Below are positions 26,370 through 35,189 of a stretch of DNA of 64,000 nt, one piece after another (position 1 is the first letter of the stretch; each line of letters opens with the position of its first letter). The position numbers were made by a program, and so were the translations under genes. Below the pieces are notes generated by a model. That model was not told the origin of the DNA. It ran no database searches and saw only the letters and a program-made list of their open reading frames with translations. Origin of the DNA: Rhodovulum visakhapatnamense (GTDB taxonomy: Bacteria; Pseudomonadota; Alphaproteobacteria; Rhodobacterales; Rhodobacteraceae); the NCBI RefSeq assembly GCF_004365965.1, contig NZ_SOEB01000008.1, positions 1 through 64,000 on the forward strand. Direction: 5' to 3'.

Positions 26370-26435
26370 ACCGCAGGGCCCCGACCGGGTGCAAAACGCC
26401 TTTCCCGGCGCGCGACACAGGCCTATATCCCCCCC

Positions 26436-26882
26436 ATGTTCGCAGACTTCCTCAACCGCCTGATCGGCCCCGACCCCGACCGGCTCGACGATCCCGACGC
26501 CCGGCTGGCGCTGGCGGCCCTTCTGGTGCGAATCGCGCGGACCGATGGCGACTATGCCCGCGAGGAGGCCGCGCGGATCTCGCGCATTCTCGCGGCGCGC
26601 TATACGCTGAGCCCCGACCAGGCGCTGGAGCTGCGCAGCCGTGCCGAAACGCTGGAGGCGCAGGCCCCCGATACCGTCCGCTTTACCCGCGCGATCAAGG
26701 ACGCCGTGCCCTACGAGCACCGCGAAGGCGTGGTCGAAGCACTGTGGGAAGTGGTTCTGGCCGACGGTGTGCGCGACGACGAGGAGGACGGCCTGCTGCG
26801 GCTGGTGGCAAGCCTTCTCGGCGTCAACGACCGCGACAGCGCGCTGGCCCGCCAGCGGGCCGAGGCGAAACACGCCGACTGA
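26436..26882 (+). CDS. TerB-family protein
   Basis: A 148-residue all-helical cytoplasmic protein of the TerB/DjlA-N superfamily. The two acidic repeats that coordinate metal in TerB-like folds are visible: ALLVRIARTDGDYAREEAAR (about 27-46) and LWEVVLADGVRDDEEDGLLR (about 105-124). In Rhodobacteraceae these stand-alone proteins are often annotated as tellurite resistance proteins by homology only. No ter operon is nearby, so a role in tellurite resistance is not supported here. Confidence 0.82.
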   Translation: MFADFLNRLIGPDPDRLDDPDARLALAALLVRIARTDGDYAREEAARISRILAARYTLSPDQALELRSRAETLEAQAPDTVRFTRAIKDAVPYEHREGVVEALWEVVLADGVRDDEEDGLLRLVASLLGVNDRDSALARQRAEAKHAD

Positions 26883-27016
26883 CACCCGTTCCCGGCGCGA
26901 CGCGCGACAGGCGCACCGCCACCACAACCCCTATGCGCGAACGGCCGGGACACATTGCCCAAATCCTGTGCGTTCGCCTCTCGGGGCGCCGTTTCCCCGT
27001 TGCAATCAGGTCCGAA

Positions 27017-27043
27017 TTGCGCCCTACTCCGAGCCCGTACAAT
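27017..27043 (+). promoter_or_regulatory. Probable promoter of the amino-acid ABC/polyamine operon
   Basis: A near-consensus TACAAT lies at 27038-27043. Upstream, TTGCGC at 27017-27022 is spaced by only 15 bases (ATTGCG at 27016 by 16). The start codon GTG is at 27064, so the leader would be very short. Confidence 0.45.
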
Positions 27044-27063
27044 GACAAGGCAGCGGTTTTCGC

Positions 27064-27840
27064 GTGACTGAACCTACCCCGCCCGTTCTCGACATTCGCG
27101 ATCTGCGCAAGAGCTATGGCGATCTTGAGGTCCTGAAAGGCGTGTCGATCAGCGCGCCGAAAGGGCATGTGGTCTCGCTGATCGGGTCCTCGGGTTCGGG
27201 CAAATCGACGCTTCTGCGCTGCGCCAATCTTCTGGAAGACAGCCAGCAGGGCGAGATCCTCTTCGAGGGCGAACCGGTCAGGTGGCGCGGCACCGGCCCC
27301 GCGCGCCATCCCGCCGACCGCCACCAGGTGATCCGCATCCGCACCAACCTGTCGATGGTGTTCCAGCAATTCAATCTCTGGTCCCACATGACGATCCTGC
27401 AGAACGTGATGGAGGCCCCCGTCACCGTCCTGGGCGAGGACCGGCACGAGGTCGAGGGCCGCGCGCGGTCTTTGCTCGACAAGGTCGGCATCGGCGACAA
27501 ATGCGACGCCTTTCCCGCCCAGCTTTCGGGCGGCCAGCAGCAGCGCGCCGCCATCGCCCGGGCGCTGGCGATGCAACCCCGCGCGCTGCTGTTCGATGAA
27601 CCCACCTCGGCGCTCGATCCCGAGTTGCAACAGGAAGTCGTGCGGGTCATCAAGGTGCTGGCGGAAGAGGGGCGCACGATGATCCTTGTGACCCATGACA
27701 TGCGGCTCGCGGCCGATGTCTCGGACCACGTCGTCTTCCTCCATCAGGGCCTGATCGAGGAACAGGGTCCGCCCCAGAAGGTGTTCGGCGCGCCGTCCTC
27801 GACCCGCCTTCAGCAATTCCTGAGTGCAACGGCCGCCTGA
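27064..27840 (+). CDS. Polar amino-acid/amine ABC importer, ATPase subunit
   Basis: A 258-residue ATPase of the HisP/GlnQ class. Walker A ([19 protein letters not shown]), the Q-loop ([12 protein letters not shown]), the signature [16 protein letters not shown], Walker B ([14 protein letters not shown]) and the switch His (LVTHDM) are all intact. An insert around residues 68-92 ([17 protein letters not shown]) is typical of the HisP/OccP subfamily. The start is a GTG at 27064. It is the first gene of a run of nine co-directional genes to 36404: importer ATPase, binding protein and two permeases, followed by gamma-glutamylation enzymes. It powers uptake of whatever the binding protein at 27875 captures. 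Confidence 0.93.
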   Translation: MTEPTPPVLDIRDLRKSYGDLEVLKGVSISAPKGHVVSLIGSSGSGKSTLLRCANLLEDSQQGEILFEGEPVRWRGTGPARHPADRHQVIRIRTNLSMVFQQFNLWSHMTILQNVMEAPVTVLGEDRHEVEGRARSLLDKVGIGDKCDAFPAQLSGGQQQRAAIARALAMQPRALLFDEPTSALDPELQQEVVRVIKVLAEEGRTMILVTHDMRLAADVSDHVVFLHQGLIEEQGPPQKVFGAPSSTRLQQFLSATAA

Positions 27841-27874
27841 ACGGCCTCACGTAAGACAACATGGGAGATATCCG

Positions 27875-28594
27875 ATGAAAAAGCTGATCCTTGGCACCGC
27901 CGCCCTGGCCCTTTCGGTCGGCATGGCGCTGGCGCAGGACGTGGTGCGTCTGGGCACCGAGGGCGCCTACCCTCCCTACAACTTCATCAACGATGCGGGC
28001 GAGGTCGACGGCCTCGAGCGCGAGCTGGGCGACGAGCTTTGCAAACGCGCCGAACTGACCTGCACCTGGGTCACCAATGACTGGGATTCGATCATTCCGA
28101 ACCTTGTCTCGGGCAATTACGACAGCATCATCGCCGGCATGAGCATCACGCCCGAGCGCGAGGAAGTCGTCGCCTTCACCCAGCCCTACACGCCCCCCTC
28201 GATGTCGTCCTATGCGGCGCTGAGCGACGATGTCGATCTTGAAGGCGGCGTGATCTCGGCCCAGACCGGCACGATCCAGGCCAACCACGTGGTCGATACC
28301 GGCGCGACGCTGCTGGAATACCCCACCTCCGACGAATGCATCGCCGCGGTGCGCAACGGCGAGGCCGATGCGGTCCTGGCCGACAAGGACGTGCTGGTGC
28401 CGGTCGTGAACGAGGGCGACATGGTCTTCGTCGGCGAGGACACCCCGCTTGGCAACGGCATCGGCATGGCCTTCCGCAAGTCCGACCCCGAGATGAAGGA
28501 CAAGTTCGACGCCGCTATCCAGTCCATGAAGGATGACGGCACCATGAACGCGCTCATCATCAAGTGGATGGGCGAAGACTCGCCCCGCTGGTAA
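27875..28594 (+). CDS. Polar amino-acid/amine ABC importer, periplasmic binding protein
   Basis: A 239-residue family 3 (SBP_bac_3) binding protein. Residues 1-21 are a signal peptide (MKKLILGTAALALSVGMALA). The mature protein has the family opening VRLGTEGAYPPYNFINDAGE, the central DWDSIIPNLVSGNYDSIIAGM and SITPEREEVVAFTQPY, and LGNGIGMAFRK near the end. Homologues bind basic amino acids, opines or octopine. With gamma-glutamylpolyamine enzymes downstream, an amine or basic amino acid ligand is likely but unproven. A strong hairpin follows its stop, suggesting a stabilised, more abundant transcript segment. Confidence 0.92.
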   Translation: MKKLILGTAALALSVGMALAQDVVRLGTEGAYPPYNFINDAGEVDGLERELGDELCKRAELTCTWVTNDWDSIIPNLVSGNYDSIIAGMSITPEREEVVAFTQPYTPPSMSSYAALSDDVDLEGGVISAQTGTIQANHVVDTGATLLEYPTSDECIAAVRNGEADAVLADKDVLVPVVNEGDMVFVGEDTPLGNGIGMAFRKSDPEMKDKFDAAIQSMKDDGTMNALIIKWMGEDSPRW

Positions 28595-28603
28595 GACAGA
28601 TGC

Positions 28604-28629
28604 GGGCGGGGCGGCCGGTTCGCCCCGCC
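28604..28629 (+). other. Intercistronic stem-loop after the binding-protein gene
   Basis: GGCGGGGCG (28605-28613) pairs with CGCCCCGCC (28621-28629) around a seven-base loop, between the binding-protein and first permease genes. There is no T-run. Such hairpins commonly protect the upstream message from 3' decay so that the binding protein is made in excess over the membrane subunits. Confidence 0.6.
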
Positions 28630-28642
28630 TCGCCAGTCCCAA

Positions 28643-29524
28643 ATGTTCGCGTCCTGCGCCGATCCCTCCACCCTCGAAGGTCTGAACTGGCTTGCCTGCT
28701 ATCTCACCAGCGGCAAGCACATGGCGTTCTACCAGTCCTTCCTGGTCGTGCTCGCCCTGCTGGCGATCACCGCCCCGGCAGCCCTGCTGTTCGGTTTCGG
28801 CGGCGCCATGGCCGCGCGCTCGCGGATCTGGCCCCTGCGGATGGTCGGGCGGGCCTATACCGCGATGGTCCGGGGCATTCCCGATATCGTCTTCTTCCTC
28901 TTCGTCCCGGTCGCGATGGATCAGGGGTTCGAGTGGCTGCGCCACAAGGTCAAATGCCCCGACTGGACCGATCCGGTCCGGCAGGGCAGCGATTTCGTGG
29001 TCTGCCCGGCGGCCAAGCTGCCGCTGTCGACCAGCCCGCAATGGGCGCATGAAACCTACGGTTTCGCGCTGGCGGTGCTGGCCTTTGCCGTGGTCTTCGG
29101 CGCCTTCGCCGCCAATGTGCTTTACGGCGCGATGCGCGCGGTGCCGCGCGCCCAGATCGAGACCGCCGAGGCCTATGGCATGACCCCGCGCCAGTCCTTC
29201 TGGCGGGTCCTGGTGCCGCAGATGTGGATCTATGCGCTGCCTGGCCTGTCGAACCTCTGGATGATCCTGATCAAGGCCACGCCGCTGCTGTTCCTGCTGG
29301 GCGTGCAGGACATCGTCTACTGGGCGCGAGAGCTGGGCGGCTCGAAGACCTCGATCTTCGCCTATCCGCATCCCGACTGGCGGCTCTACTACTTCCTCGG
29401 CCTGCTGATCTTCTACCTGATGCTGACCCGGGTCTCCGAGGCGGTGCTGAGCAGGCTGACGGCGCGGCTTTCGCATGGCCAGGCGACGCTGGCGGGCGAA
29501 GCCCAGCGAAAGGCCGCGCAATGA
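28643..29524 (+). CDS. Polar amino-acid/amine ABC importer, permease 1
   Basis: A 293-residue HisQ/HisM-type inner-membrane subunit. It has about five to six helices, the family helix region MVGRAYTAMVRGIPDIVFFL, and the coupling-loop (EAA) segment ARAQIETAEAYGMTPRQSF-like pattern at RAQIETAEAYGMTPRQSFW, which contacts the ATPase. An insert around residues 98-130 (Cys-containing periplasmic loop with KCPDWTDPV) lengthens it compared with HisQ (about 230 residues). Its stop overlaps the ATG of permease 2 by ATGA. Confidence 0.9.
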   Translation: MFASCADPSTLEGLNWLACYLTSGKHMAFYQSFLVVLALLAITAPAALLFGFGGAMAARSRIWPLRMVGRAYTAMVRGIPDIVFFLFVPVAMDQGFEWLRHKVKCPDWTDPVRQGSDFVVCPAAKLPLSTSPQWAHETYGFALAVLAFAVVFGAFAANVLYGAMRAVPRAQIETAEAYGMTPRQSFWRVLVPQMWIYALPGLSNLWMILIKATPLLFLLGVQDIVYWARELGGSKTSIFAYPHPDWRLYYFLGLLIFYLMLTRVSEAVLSRLTARLSHGQATLAGEAQRKAAQ

Positions 29525-30360
29525 GCTGCGTGCAGACATTCCAGGATTACGCCTTCCGCTCGCTCGGCTATGGCGAGCGGCTGCTGCCGCGATCGGACTT
29601 CACCCTGTGCGAGCAGTTCACCCTGATCGGCTCGGGGCTGGTCTGGAACATCTATTTCGGGGCGCTTGCGCTGTTCTTCGGCTTCTTTCTCGCAACCGCG
29701 GTCGCGGTGGCGCGCAACAGTGGCGCCTGGGTCGTCCGCAAGCCCGCCGAATGGTTCATCTTCGTCTTCCGCGGCTCGCCGCTCTTCATCCAGTTCTTCC
29801 TGGCCTACCAGGCCTTCGTGCTGCTGCCGAGGAACGGGATCGAGCTGAACCTGATCTTCACCCACATCACCGCCGAGACGGGCTGGCTGACCCGCGCCTG
29901 GGCGGGCGCGCTGGTCGTGCTGTTCCTGAACACCGCCGCCTATTCCGGCGAGATCTTCTACGGCGCGCTTCGCTCGGTGCCCAAGGGCGATATCGAGGCC
30001 GCCGATGCCTATGGCATGGCGGGCTGGACCAGGTTCCGGCGGATCGTCTGGCCGACCATGCTGCGGCTGGCCTGGCCCGCCTATACCAACGAGGCGATCT
30101 TTCTGTTCCATGCCACGACGCTGGTTTACTTTTCCGGCTTTCCGGCCTGGCAGCAGAAGGGAGACGCGCTCTATTATGCGAACTACTTCGCCGACAAGAC
30201 CTTCAACCCCTTCATCCCCTATCCCATCGTGGCCTTTTATTTCATCCTCGTGACCCTTGCGATCATCGGCCTCTTCGGGCTGATCAACCGCCGCCTGAAC
30301 CGCCACATGCCGTCCGAAAACCGGCCGCGCCTGAGGATCCGCCCGCAGGTCATCCGATGA
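29521..30360 (+). CDS. Polar amino-acid/amine ABC importer, permease 2
   Basis: A 279-residue inner-membrane partner of permease 1. The family motif around the second helix (WFIFVFRGSPLFIQFFLAYQ) and the EAA loop (GDIEAADAYGMAGWTRFRRI) are clear. Its N-terminal 30 residues (SCVQTFQDYAFRSLGYGERL) match the long N-terminus seen in Rhizobium/Rhodobacter HisM-like proteins of the opine/basic amino-acid group. It starts at the ATGA overlap with permease 1 and ends in an ATGA overlap with the first ligase gene, so import and amine activation are translationally coupled. Confidence 0.9.
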   Translation: MSCVQTFQDYAFRSLGYGERLLPRSDFTLCEQFTLIGSGLVWNIYFGALALFFGFFLATAVAVARNSGAWVVRKPAEWFIFVFRGSPLFIQFFLAYQAFVLLPRNGIELNLIFTHITAETGWLTRAWAGALVVLFLNTAAYSGEIFYGALRSVPKGDIEAADAYGMAGWTRFRRIVWPTMLRLAWPAYTNEAIFLFHATTLVYFSGFPAWQQKGDALYYANYFADKTFNPFIPYPIVAFYFILVTLAIIGLFGLINRRLNRHMPSENRPRLRIRPQVIR

Positions 30361-31688
30361 GCCCCTGGCTTCGCGACAATCCCGAGATCCGCACCATCCG
30401 GATGGCCGCCTGCGACCTGAACGGTCAGGCCCGCGGCAAGCGTGTGCCCTCGCGCTTTGCGGGCAAGATCGAGGAGGAAGGCACCCGCTTTCCGCTGTCG
30501 GTGCTGAATCTCGACATCTGGGGCGAGGATATCGAGGGCAGCCCGCTCGTCTTCGAAACCGGCGATGCCGATGGCGTGCTGCGCCCGACCGGGCGCGGCT
30601 TCGTGCCGATGCCCTGGCTCGACGCGCCGACCGCGCTTTTGCCCTTGTGGATGTTCGACGAACAGGGCCGCCCCTTCGAGGGCTGCCCGCGCCATGCGCT
30701 GGCGGTGGTGCTTGACGAATACGAGCGTCGGGGCTGGGCACCGCAGGTGGCGACCGAGCTTGAATTCTACCTGATCGACGACAGCGACGAGGTGCTGCAC
30801 CCGCCGCGCTCGCCCCGCTCGGGCAAGCGCCGCGAGGCGGGCGAGATCCTGTCGCTGCGCACGCTCGACGCCTTCGACGCCTTCTTCACCGATCTTTACG
30901 ACGCCTGCGAGGCGATGGACATTCCCGCCGATGCCGCGATCTCGGAGGCCGGGACCGGCCAGTTCGAGATCAACATGATGCACGGCCCCGCGATGAAGGC
31001 CGCCGACGACGCCTGGCTGTTCAAGCTGCTGGTGCGCGGCATGGCCCGGCGCCACGGGTTTGCCGCCAGCTTCATGGCCAAGCCCTATGCCGATGATGTC
31101 GGCAACGGGTTGCATACCCATTTCTCCGTGCTCGACGCGCGCGGCAACAACATCTTCGACGATGCCAGCCCCGAGGGCTCGGGGTTTCTGCGCCAGTCCG
31201 TGGCGGGCTGTCTTGCGGCAATGCCCGACATGACGCTGATCCTCGCGCCCCATGCCAACAGCTATGACCGGCTGGTGCCCGGCAACCACGCCCCCACCGG
31301 CATCTGCTGGGCGCATGAGAACCGCACCGCCGCGATCCGCATTCCCGGCGGCAGCCCCCGCGCCCGCCGGATCGAGCACCGCGTCGCGGGCGGCGACATC
31401 AACCCCTATCTGATGATCGCGGCGATCCTCGGCGCAGCGTTGCAGGGCGTCGAGGAACAGCTTGAACCGCCGCCGCCTATCACCGGCAATGCCTATGAAC
31501 TCGACCTGCCGCAGATCCCGACCTGCTGGCAGGGCGCGATCGACGCCTTCGAACATAGCCCGCGCATGGCCCGGATCTTCCGCCGCGGGCTGATCCGCAA
31601 CCTGACCATGACCAAGCGGCAGGAAGCGCGCCGTATCGCCGGGCTCGACGAGGACGCGCAGATGGCGCTGTATCTCGACACTGTCTGA
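30357..31688 (+). CDS. Glutamine synthetase-like ligase (gamma-glutamylamine synthetase type), copy 1
   Basis: A 443-residue member of the glutamine synthetase superfamily, of the shorter type that lacks the adenylylation loop. Active-site segments are intact: ATELEFYLIDD (metal Glu), SEAGTGQFEINMMHG (metal Glu), LHTHFSVLDARG (catalytic/metal His), PTGICWAHENRTAAIRIPGG (ATP/Glu-binding Arg), and RIEHRVAGGDINPYL. It lies between the importer and a PuuA/PuuB pair, so it probably joins glutamate to an imported amine or amino acid. Its sequence differs clearly from copy 2 at 32450, suggesting a different amine substrate. It is coupled to permease 2 by an ATGA overlap. Confidence 0.88.
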   Translation: MSPWLRDNPEIRTIRMAACDLNGQARGKRVPSRFAGKIEEEGTRFPLSVLNLDIWGEDIEGSPLVFETGDADGVLRPTGRGFVPMPWLDAPTALLPLWMFDEQGRPFEGCPRHALAVVLDEYERRGWAPQVATELEFYLIDDSDEVLHPPRSPRSGKRREAGEILSLRTLDAFDAFFTDLYDACEAMDIPADAAISEAGTGQFEINMMHGPAMKAADDAWLFKLLVRGMARRHGFAASFMAKPYADDVGNGLHTHFSVLDARGNNIFDDASPEGSGFLRQSVAGCLAAMPDMTLILAPHANSYDRLVPGNHAPTGICWAHENRTAAIRIPGGSPRARRIEHRVAGGDINPYLMIAAILGAALQGVEEQLEPPPPITGNAYELDLPQIPTCWQGAIDAFEHSPRMARIFRRGLIRNLTMTKRQEARRIAGLDEDAQMALYLDTV

Positions 31689-31768
31689 GCCCGGTCCGGG
31701 CGCGGCGCGGGGGCTTGCCCGCCGCACGCGGCAAGACTAGGTTGAGCGCACATAATCAAGAGACTCCC

Positions 31769-32446
31769 ATGCAGATCGGTATCCTGCAGACAGGCCACGC
31801 GCCCGACGCGCTTCGCGCGGCGCATGGCGACTATCCCGACATGTTCGTGCGGCTGCTCGAAGGCCACGGCTTCACCTTCCACACCTGGCCCGTGCTCGAC
31901 ATGCAGTTCCCGCCCTCGATCCACGCCGCCGAAGGCTGGCTGATCACCGGGTCGCGCTTTGGCGCCTATGAGGATCACGCCTTCATCCACCCGCTGGAAG
32001 AGTTCATCCGGCAGGCCTATTCGGGCGGCGTGCCGCTGGTCGGCATCTGTTTCGGCCACCAGATCATCGCCCAGGCGCTGGGCGGCCGGGTCGAGAAATT
32101 CGCGGGCGGCTGGTCGGTCGGCCCGCGCGATTACCGGATCGAGGGGCAGGACTACCGGCTGAACGCCTGGCACCAGGACCAGGTGGTCGAGCCGCCGCAT
32201 GACGCCGAAACGGTCGGCAGCGCGCCCGGCTGCGCCCATGCCGCGCTGATCTATGGCGAGCATGCCTATACGGTGCAGCCGCATCCGGAATTCGCCCCGG
32301 CCTTCGAGAAGGGCCTGATCGAAGAGCGCGGCCCCGGCGTGGTGCCCGACGAGACCCTGGCCGAGGCCCGCGCCCGGCTGGACCTGCCCACCGACTCGGC
32401 CGCGATGGCCGCGCGGATCGCCCGTTTCTTCACCGAAAGGCGCTGA
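31769..32446 (+). CDS. Class I glutamine amidotransferase-like hydrolase
   Basis: A 225-residue protein of the GMP-synthase-like GATase1 family. The nucleophile Cys is in LVGICFGHQIIAQALGG (about residue 90) and the His-x-Glu pair is in VQPHPEFAPAF (about residue 172). In the Puu route a class I amidotransferase-fold enzyme (PuuD) hydrolyses gamma-glutamyl-GABA; this gene sits between two glutamine synthetase-like ligases and could do the same job, although PuuD belongs to a different subgroup of the fold. It begins 80 bases after copy 1 and ends 3 bases before copy 2. Confidence 0.85.
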   Translation: MQIGILQTGHAPDALRAAHGDYPDMFVRLLEGHGFTFHTWPVLDMQFPPSIHAAEGWLITGSRFGAYEDHAFIHPLEEFIRQAYSGGVPLVGICFGHQIIAQALGGRVEKFAGGWSVGPRDYRIEGQDYRLNAWHQDQVVEPPHDAETVGSAPGCAHAALIYGEHAYTVQPHPEFAPAFEKGLIEERGPGVVPDETLAEARARLDLPTDSAAMAARIARFFTERR

Positions 32447-32449
32447 GCC

Positions 32450-33805
32450 ATGAAAGACTGGCGCGACCAGCTTCCCGAGGCCGCCCGCGCGTATCTCGAG
32501 GGGCGCCGCCTCGACGAGGTCGAGTGCATCGTGGCCGATCTCGCGGGCGTCGCCCGCGGCAAGGCCATGCCCGCGGGCAAGTTCGTGACGCAGACCCGGT
32601 TCTATCTGCCCAACTCGATCTTCCAGCAGACCATCACCGGCGACTGGGCCGATATCGAGGGCCGGGCCTTCACCGAGCCCGACATGATCCTGACGCCGGA
32701 TTTCAGCACCGCCTCGGCCGCGCCCTGGGCCGCCGACTGTTCGCTGCAGGTCATTCACGATGTCTTCGACCAGCAGGGCGAGATGGTGCCGACGGCGCCC
32801 CGCAACGTGCTGAAACGGATCGTCAAACTGTACAACGACCGTGGCTGGATGCCGATCGTGGCGCCCGAGATGGAGTTCTTCCTCGTCGCCCGCAACACCA
32901 ACCCGTCGGAACCGGTGCAGCCGCCGATGGGCCGCTCGGGCCGGCGCGCGGCGGGGCGTCAGGCCTATTCGCTGAGCGCGGTCGACGAATACGGCCCCGT
33001 CATCGACGACATCTACGATTTCGCCGAGGCGCAGGGGCTGGAAATCGACGGCATCCTGCAGGAAGGCGGCGCGGGGCAGGTGGAACTGAACCTGCGCCAT
33101 GGCGACCCGGTGAAACTGGCCGACGAGATCTTCTATTTCAAGCGGCTGATCCGCGAGGCGGCGATGCGGCACGACTGCTACGCCACCTTCATGGCCAAGC
33201 CCATCGAGGACGAGCCCGGCTCGGCCATGCATATCCACCATTCGGTGGTCGATGCGCGGACCGGGCTGAACATCTTTTCGAACGCCGATGGCAGCGAAAG
33301 CCCGGCCTTCCTGCATTTCATCGCTGGCATGCAGACCCACATGCCCTCGGTGATCGCGCTGCTGGCGCCCTATGTGAACAGCTATCGCCGCTACGTCCCG
33401 GACTTCGCGGCCCCCATCAATTTGCTTTGGGGGCGCGACAACCGCACCACCGGGCTGAGAGTTCCGGTCGCCGAACCCGAGGCGCGGCGGGTCGAAAACC
33501 GGCTGGCAGGGATGGATTGCAACCCCTATCTGGGCATCGCGGCCTCGCTCGCCTGCGGCTATCTGGGGCTCGTCGAAGAGCTGCTGCCCCGGCCCGAATT
33601 CACCGGCGACGCCTATTCGGGCGACGAGGACATTCCCCGCAACGTGGCCGAGGCGCTCGATCTCTTCGAGGCGGCCTCGCCGATGCGCGAGGTGCTGGGC
33701 GAGGAATTCTGCACCGTCTATTCGGCGGTCAAGGAGCTGGAATACAAGCAGTTCCTGCAGGTCATCAGCCCCTGGGAACGCGAACATCTGCTGCTGAACG
33801 TATGA
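32450..33805 (+). CDS. puuA: Gamma-glutamylputrescine synthetase-like ligase, copy 2
   Basis: A 451-residue glutamine synthetase-superfamily ligase closest in pattern to PuuA, which condenses glutamate and putrescine using ATP. Motifs are APEMEFFLVARN, LQEGGAGQVELNLRHG, AMHIHHSVVDARTG, NLLWGRDNRTTGLRVPVAEP and RRVENRLAGMDCNPYL. The early VECIVADLAGVARGKAMP is the usual N-terminal beta-grasp region. Length is close to E. coli PuuA (472). The next gene, overlapping by ATGA, encodes a PuuB-like oxidase, which strongly supports the assignment. The exact amine is inferred. Confidence 0.85.
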   Translation: MKDWRDQLPEAARAYLEGRRLDEVECIVADLAGVARGKAMPAGKFVTQTRFYLPNSIFQQTITGDWADIEGRAFTEPDMILTPDFSTASAAPWAADCSLQVIHDVFDQQGEMVPTAPRNVLKRIVKLYNDRGWMPIVAPEMEFFLVARNTNPSEPVQPPMGRSGRRAAGRQAYSLSAVDEYGPVIDDIYDFAEAQGLEIDGILQEGGAGQVELNLRHGDPVKLADEIFYFKRLIREAAMRHDCYATFMAKPIEDEPGSAMHIHHSVVDARTGLNIFSNADGSESPAFLHFIAGMQTHMPSVIALLAPYVNSYRRYVPDFAAPINLLWGRDNRTTGLRVPVAEPEARRVENRLAGMDCNPYLGIAASLACGYLGLVEELLPRPEFTGDAYSGDEDIPRNVAEALDLFEAASPMREVLGEEFCTVYSAVKELEYKQFLQVISPWEREHLLLNV

Positions 33806-35100
33806 ACCTTCTCTTCGCCAACGACCGCCGCGGGGCCTATCCCGCCAGCTGGTATGCCGAAACCACCCCGCCGCTGCCGCCCTTCGCGCCGCTTGACGGC
33901 GACCGGCGCGCCGATGTCTGCATCGTCGGCGGCGGCTATACCGGGTTGTCGGCAGCGCTGCATCTGGCCCGGGCCGGGCTCGACACCGTGCTGGTCGAGG
34001 CCCACCGGGTGGGCTTTGGCGCCTCGGGGCGGAATGGCGGACAGGTCGGCTCGGGCCAGCGGCTGCATCAGGACGCGCTCGAGGCGATGCTGGGCGACGG
34101 CCCCGCGGCAAAGCTGTGGCATCTGGCCGAGGCGGCGCGCGGGCTGGTCTCGGACCTGATCCGCGATCACGCCATCGCCTGCGACTTTCGCCCCGGCATC
34201 GTCTATGCCGAATGGTCCGACCGGGGCACGCGCGAGGCCCATGCCTATGCCGAAAAGCTGCGCCGCGACTACGATTACGATCTGGTCGAGCCGCTGACCC
34301 GCGACCAGCTGCACGCCATCGTCGCCGCCCCCGGCTATCGGGGCGGGGTGATCGACTGGGGCGCGGGCCATCTCAACCCGCTGGCCTACGCGCTGGGGCT
34401 TGCCCGCGCCGCGGCCGCGGCGGGCGCCACGATCCACGAGACGACGCTGGTGGAGCGGGTCGATGCGGGCGCCGTGGTGGTGACGGATCGCGGACGGATC
34501 ATCGCCGACCGGGTGATCCTTGCAGCCAACGGCTATCTCGGGGGGCTCGACCGCCGGGTCGCGGCCCGGGTCATGCCGATCAACAATTACATGGTCGCGA
34601 CCGAACCGCTTGGGCCGCGCGCGGCCTCGGTGCTGGCCCGCGATGTAGCGGTCGCCGACAGCAAGTTCGTGGTCAATTACTTCCGGCTCTCGCCCGACGG
34701 GCGGCTTCTGTTCGGCGGCGGCGAAAGCTATGGCTACCGCTTCCCCGAAGACATCCGGGCGCTGGTGCGCAAGCCGATGCTGCAGGTCTTCCCGCAGCTT
34801 TCGGATGTCGCGCTGACCCATGCCTGGGGCGGCACGCTGGCGATCACCCGGTCGCGGCTGCCCTATCTTGGTACGCCCGCGCCGGGCATCTATTCAGCCT
34901 CGGGCTTTTCCGGCCACGGGGTGGCGATGGCCACGCTTGCGGGCCGGGTACTGGCCGAGGCGGTGCGGGGCGAGGCCGAGGCCTTCGAGACCTTCGCCCG
35001 CCTGCCCTGCCCGCCCTTCCCCGGCGGCGCGGCGCTGCGCGCGCCGCTTCTGGCGATGGCGATGGCCTGGTATGCTTTGCGGGACACAGTCGGGCTCTGA
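33802..35100 (+). CDS. puuB: FAD-dependent gamma-glutamylamine oxidase, PuuB-like
   Basis: A 432-residue DAO-family flavoprotein. The dinucleotide-binding segment is ADVCIVGGGYTGLSAALHLA (about 33-52), followed by the GFGASGRNGGQVGSGQRLHQ motif characteristic of the PuuB/YtfP-like subgroup. The C-terminal FAD contact is in SGFSGHGVAMATLAGRVLAE. The N-terminal SWYAET segment is also typical. It would oxidise gamma-glutamylputrescine to the aldehyde with release of hydrogen peroxide. The aldehyde dehydrogenase (PuuC) of the route is not in this window. The start overlaps the ligase stop (ATGA). Confidence 0.88.
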   Translation: MNLLFANDRRGAYPASWYAETTPPLPPFAPLDGDRRADVCIVGGGYTGLSAALHLARAGLDTVLVEAHRVGFGASGRNGGQVGSGQRLHQDALEAMLGDGPAAKLWHLAEAARGLVSDLIRDHAIACDFRPGIVYAEWSDRGTREAHAYAEKLRRDYDYDLVEPLTRDQLHAIVAAPGYRGGVIDWGAGHLNPLAYALGLARAAAAAGATIHETTLVERVDAGAVVVTDRGRIIADRVILAANGYLGGLDRRVAARVMPINNYMVATEPLGPRAASVLARDVAVADSKFVVNYFRLSPDGRLLFGGGESYGYRFPEDIRALVRKPMLQVFPQLSDVALTHAWGGTLAITRSRLPYLGTPAPGIYSASGFSGHGVAMATLAGRVLAEAVRGEAEAFETFARLPCPPFPGGAALRAPLLAMAMAWYALRDTVGL

Positions 35101-35189
35101 TTTCCAATCGTCGCCATCCTGTCACATCTCTGAGTCACTTCCGGTCGGATAGGGTCGTCCATCGAGACGACGTCGGATAAGGTGACCGC

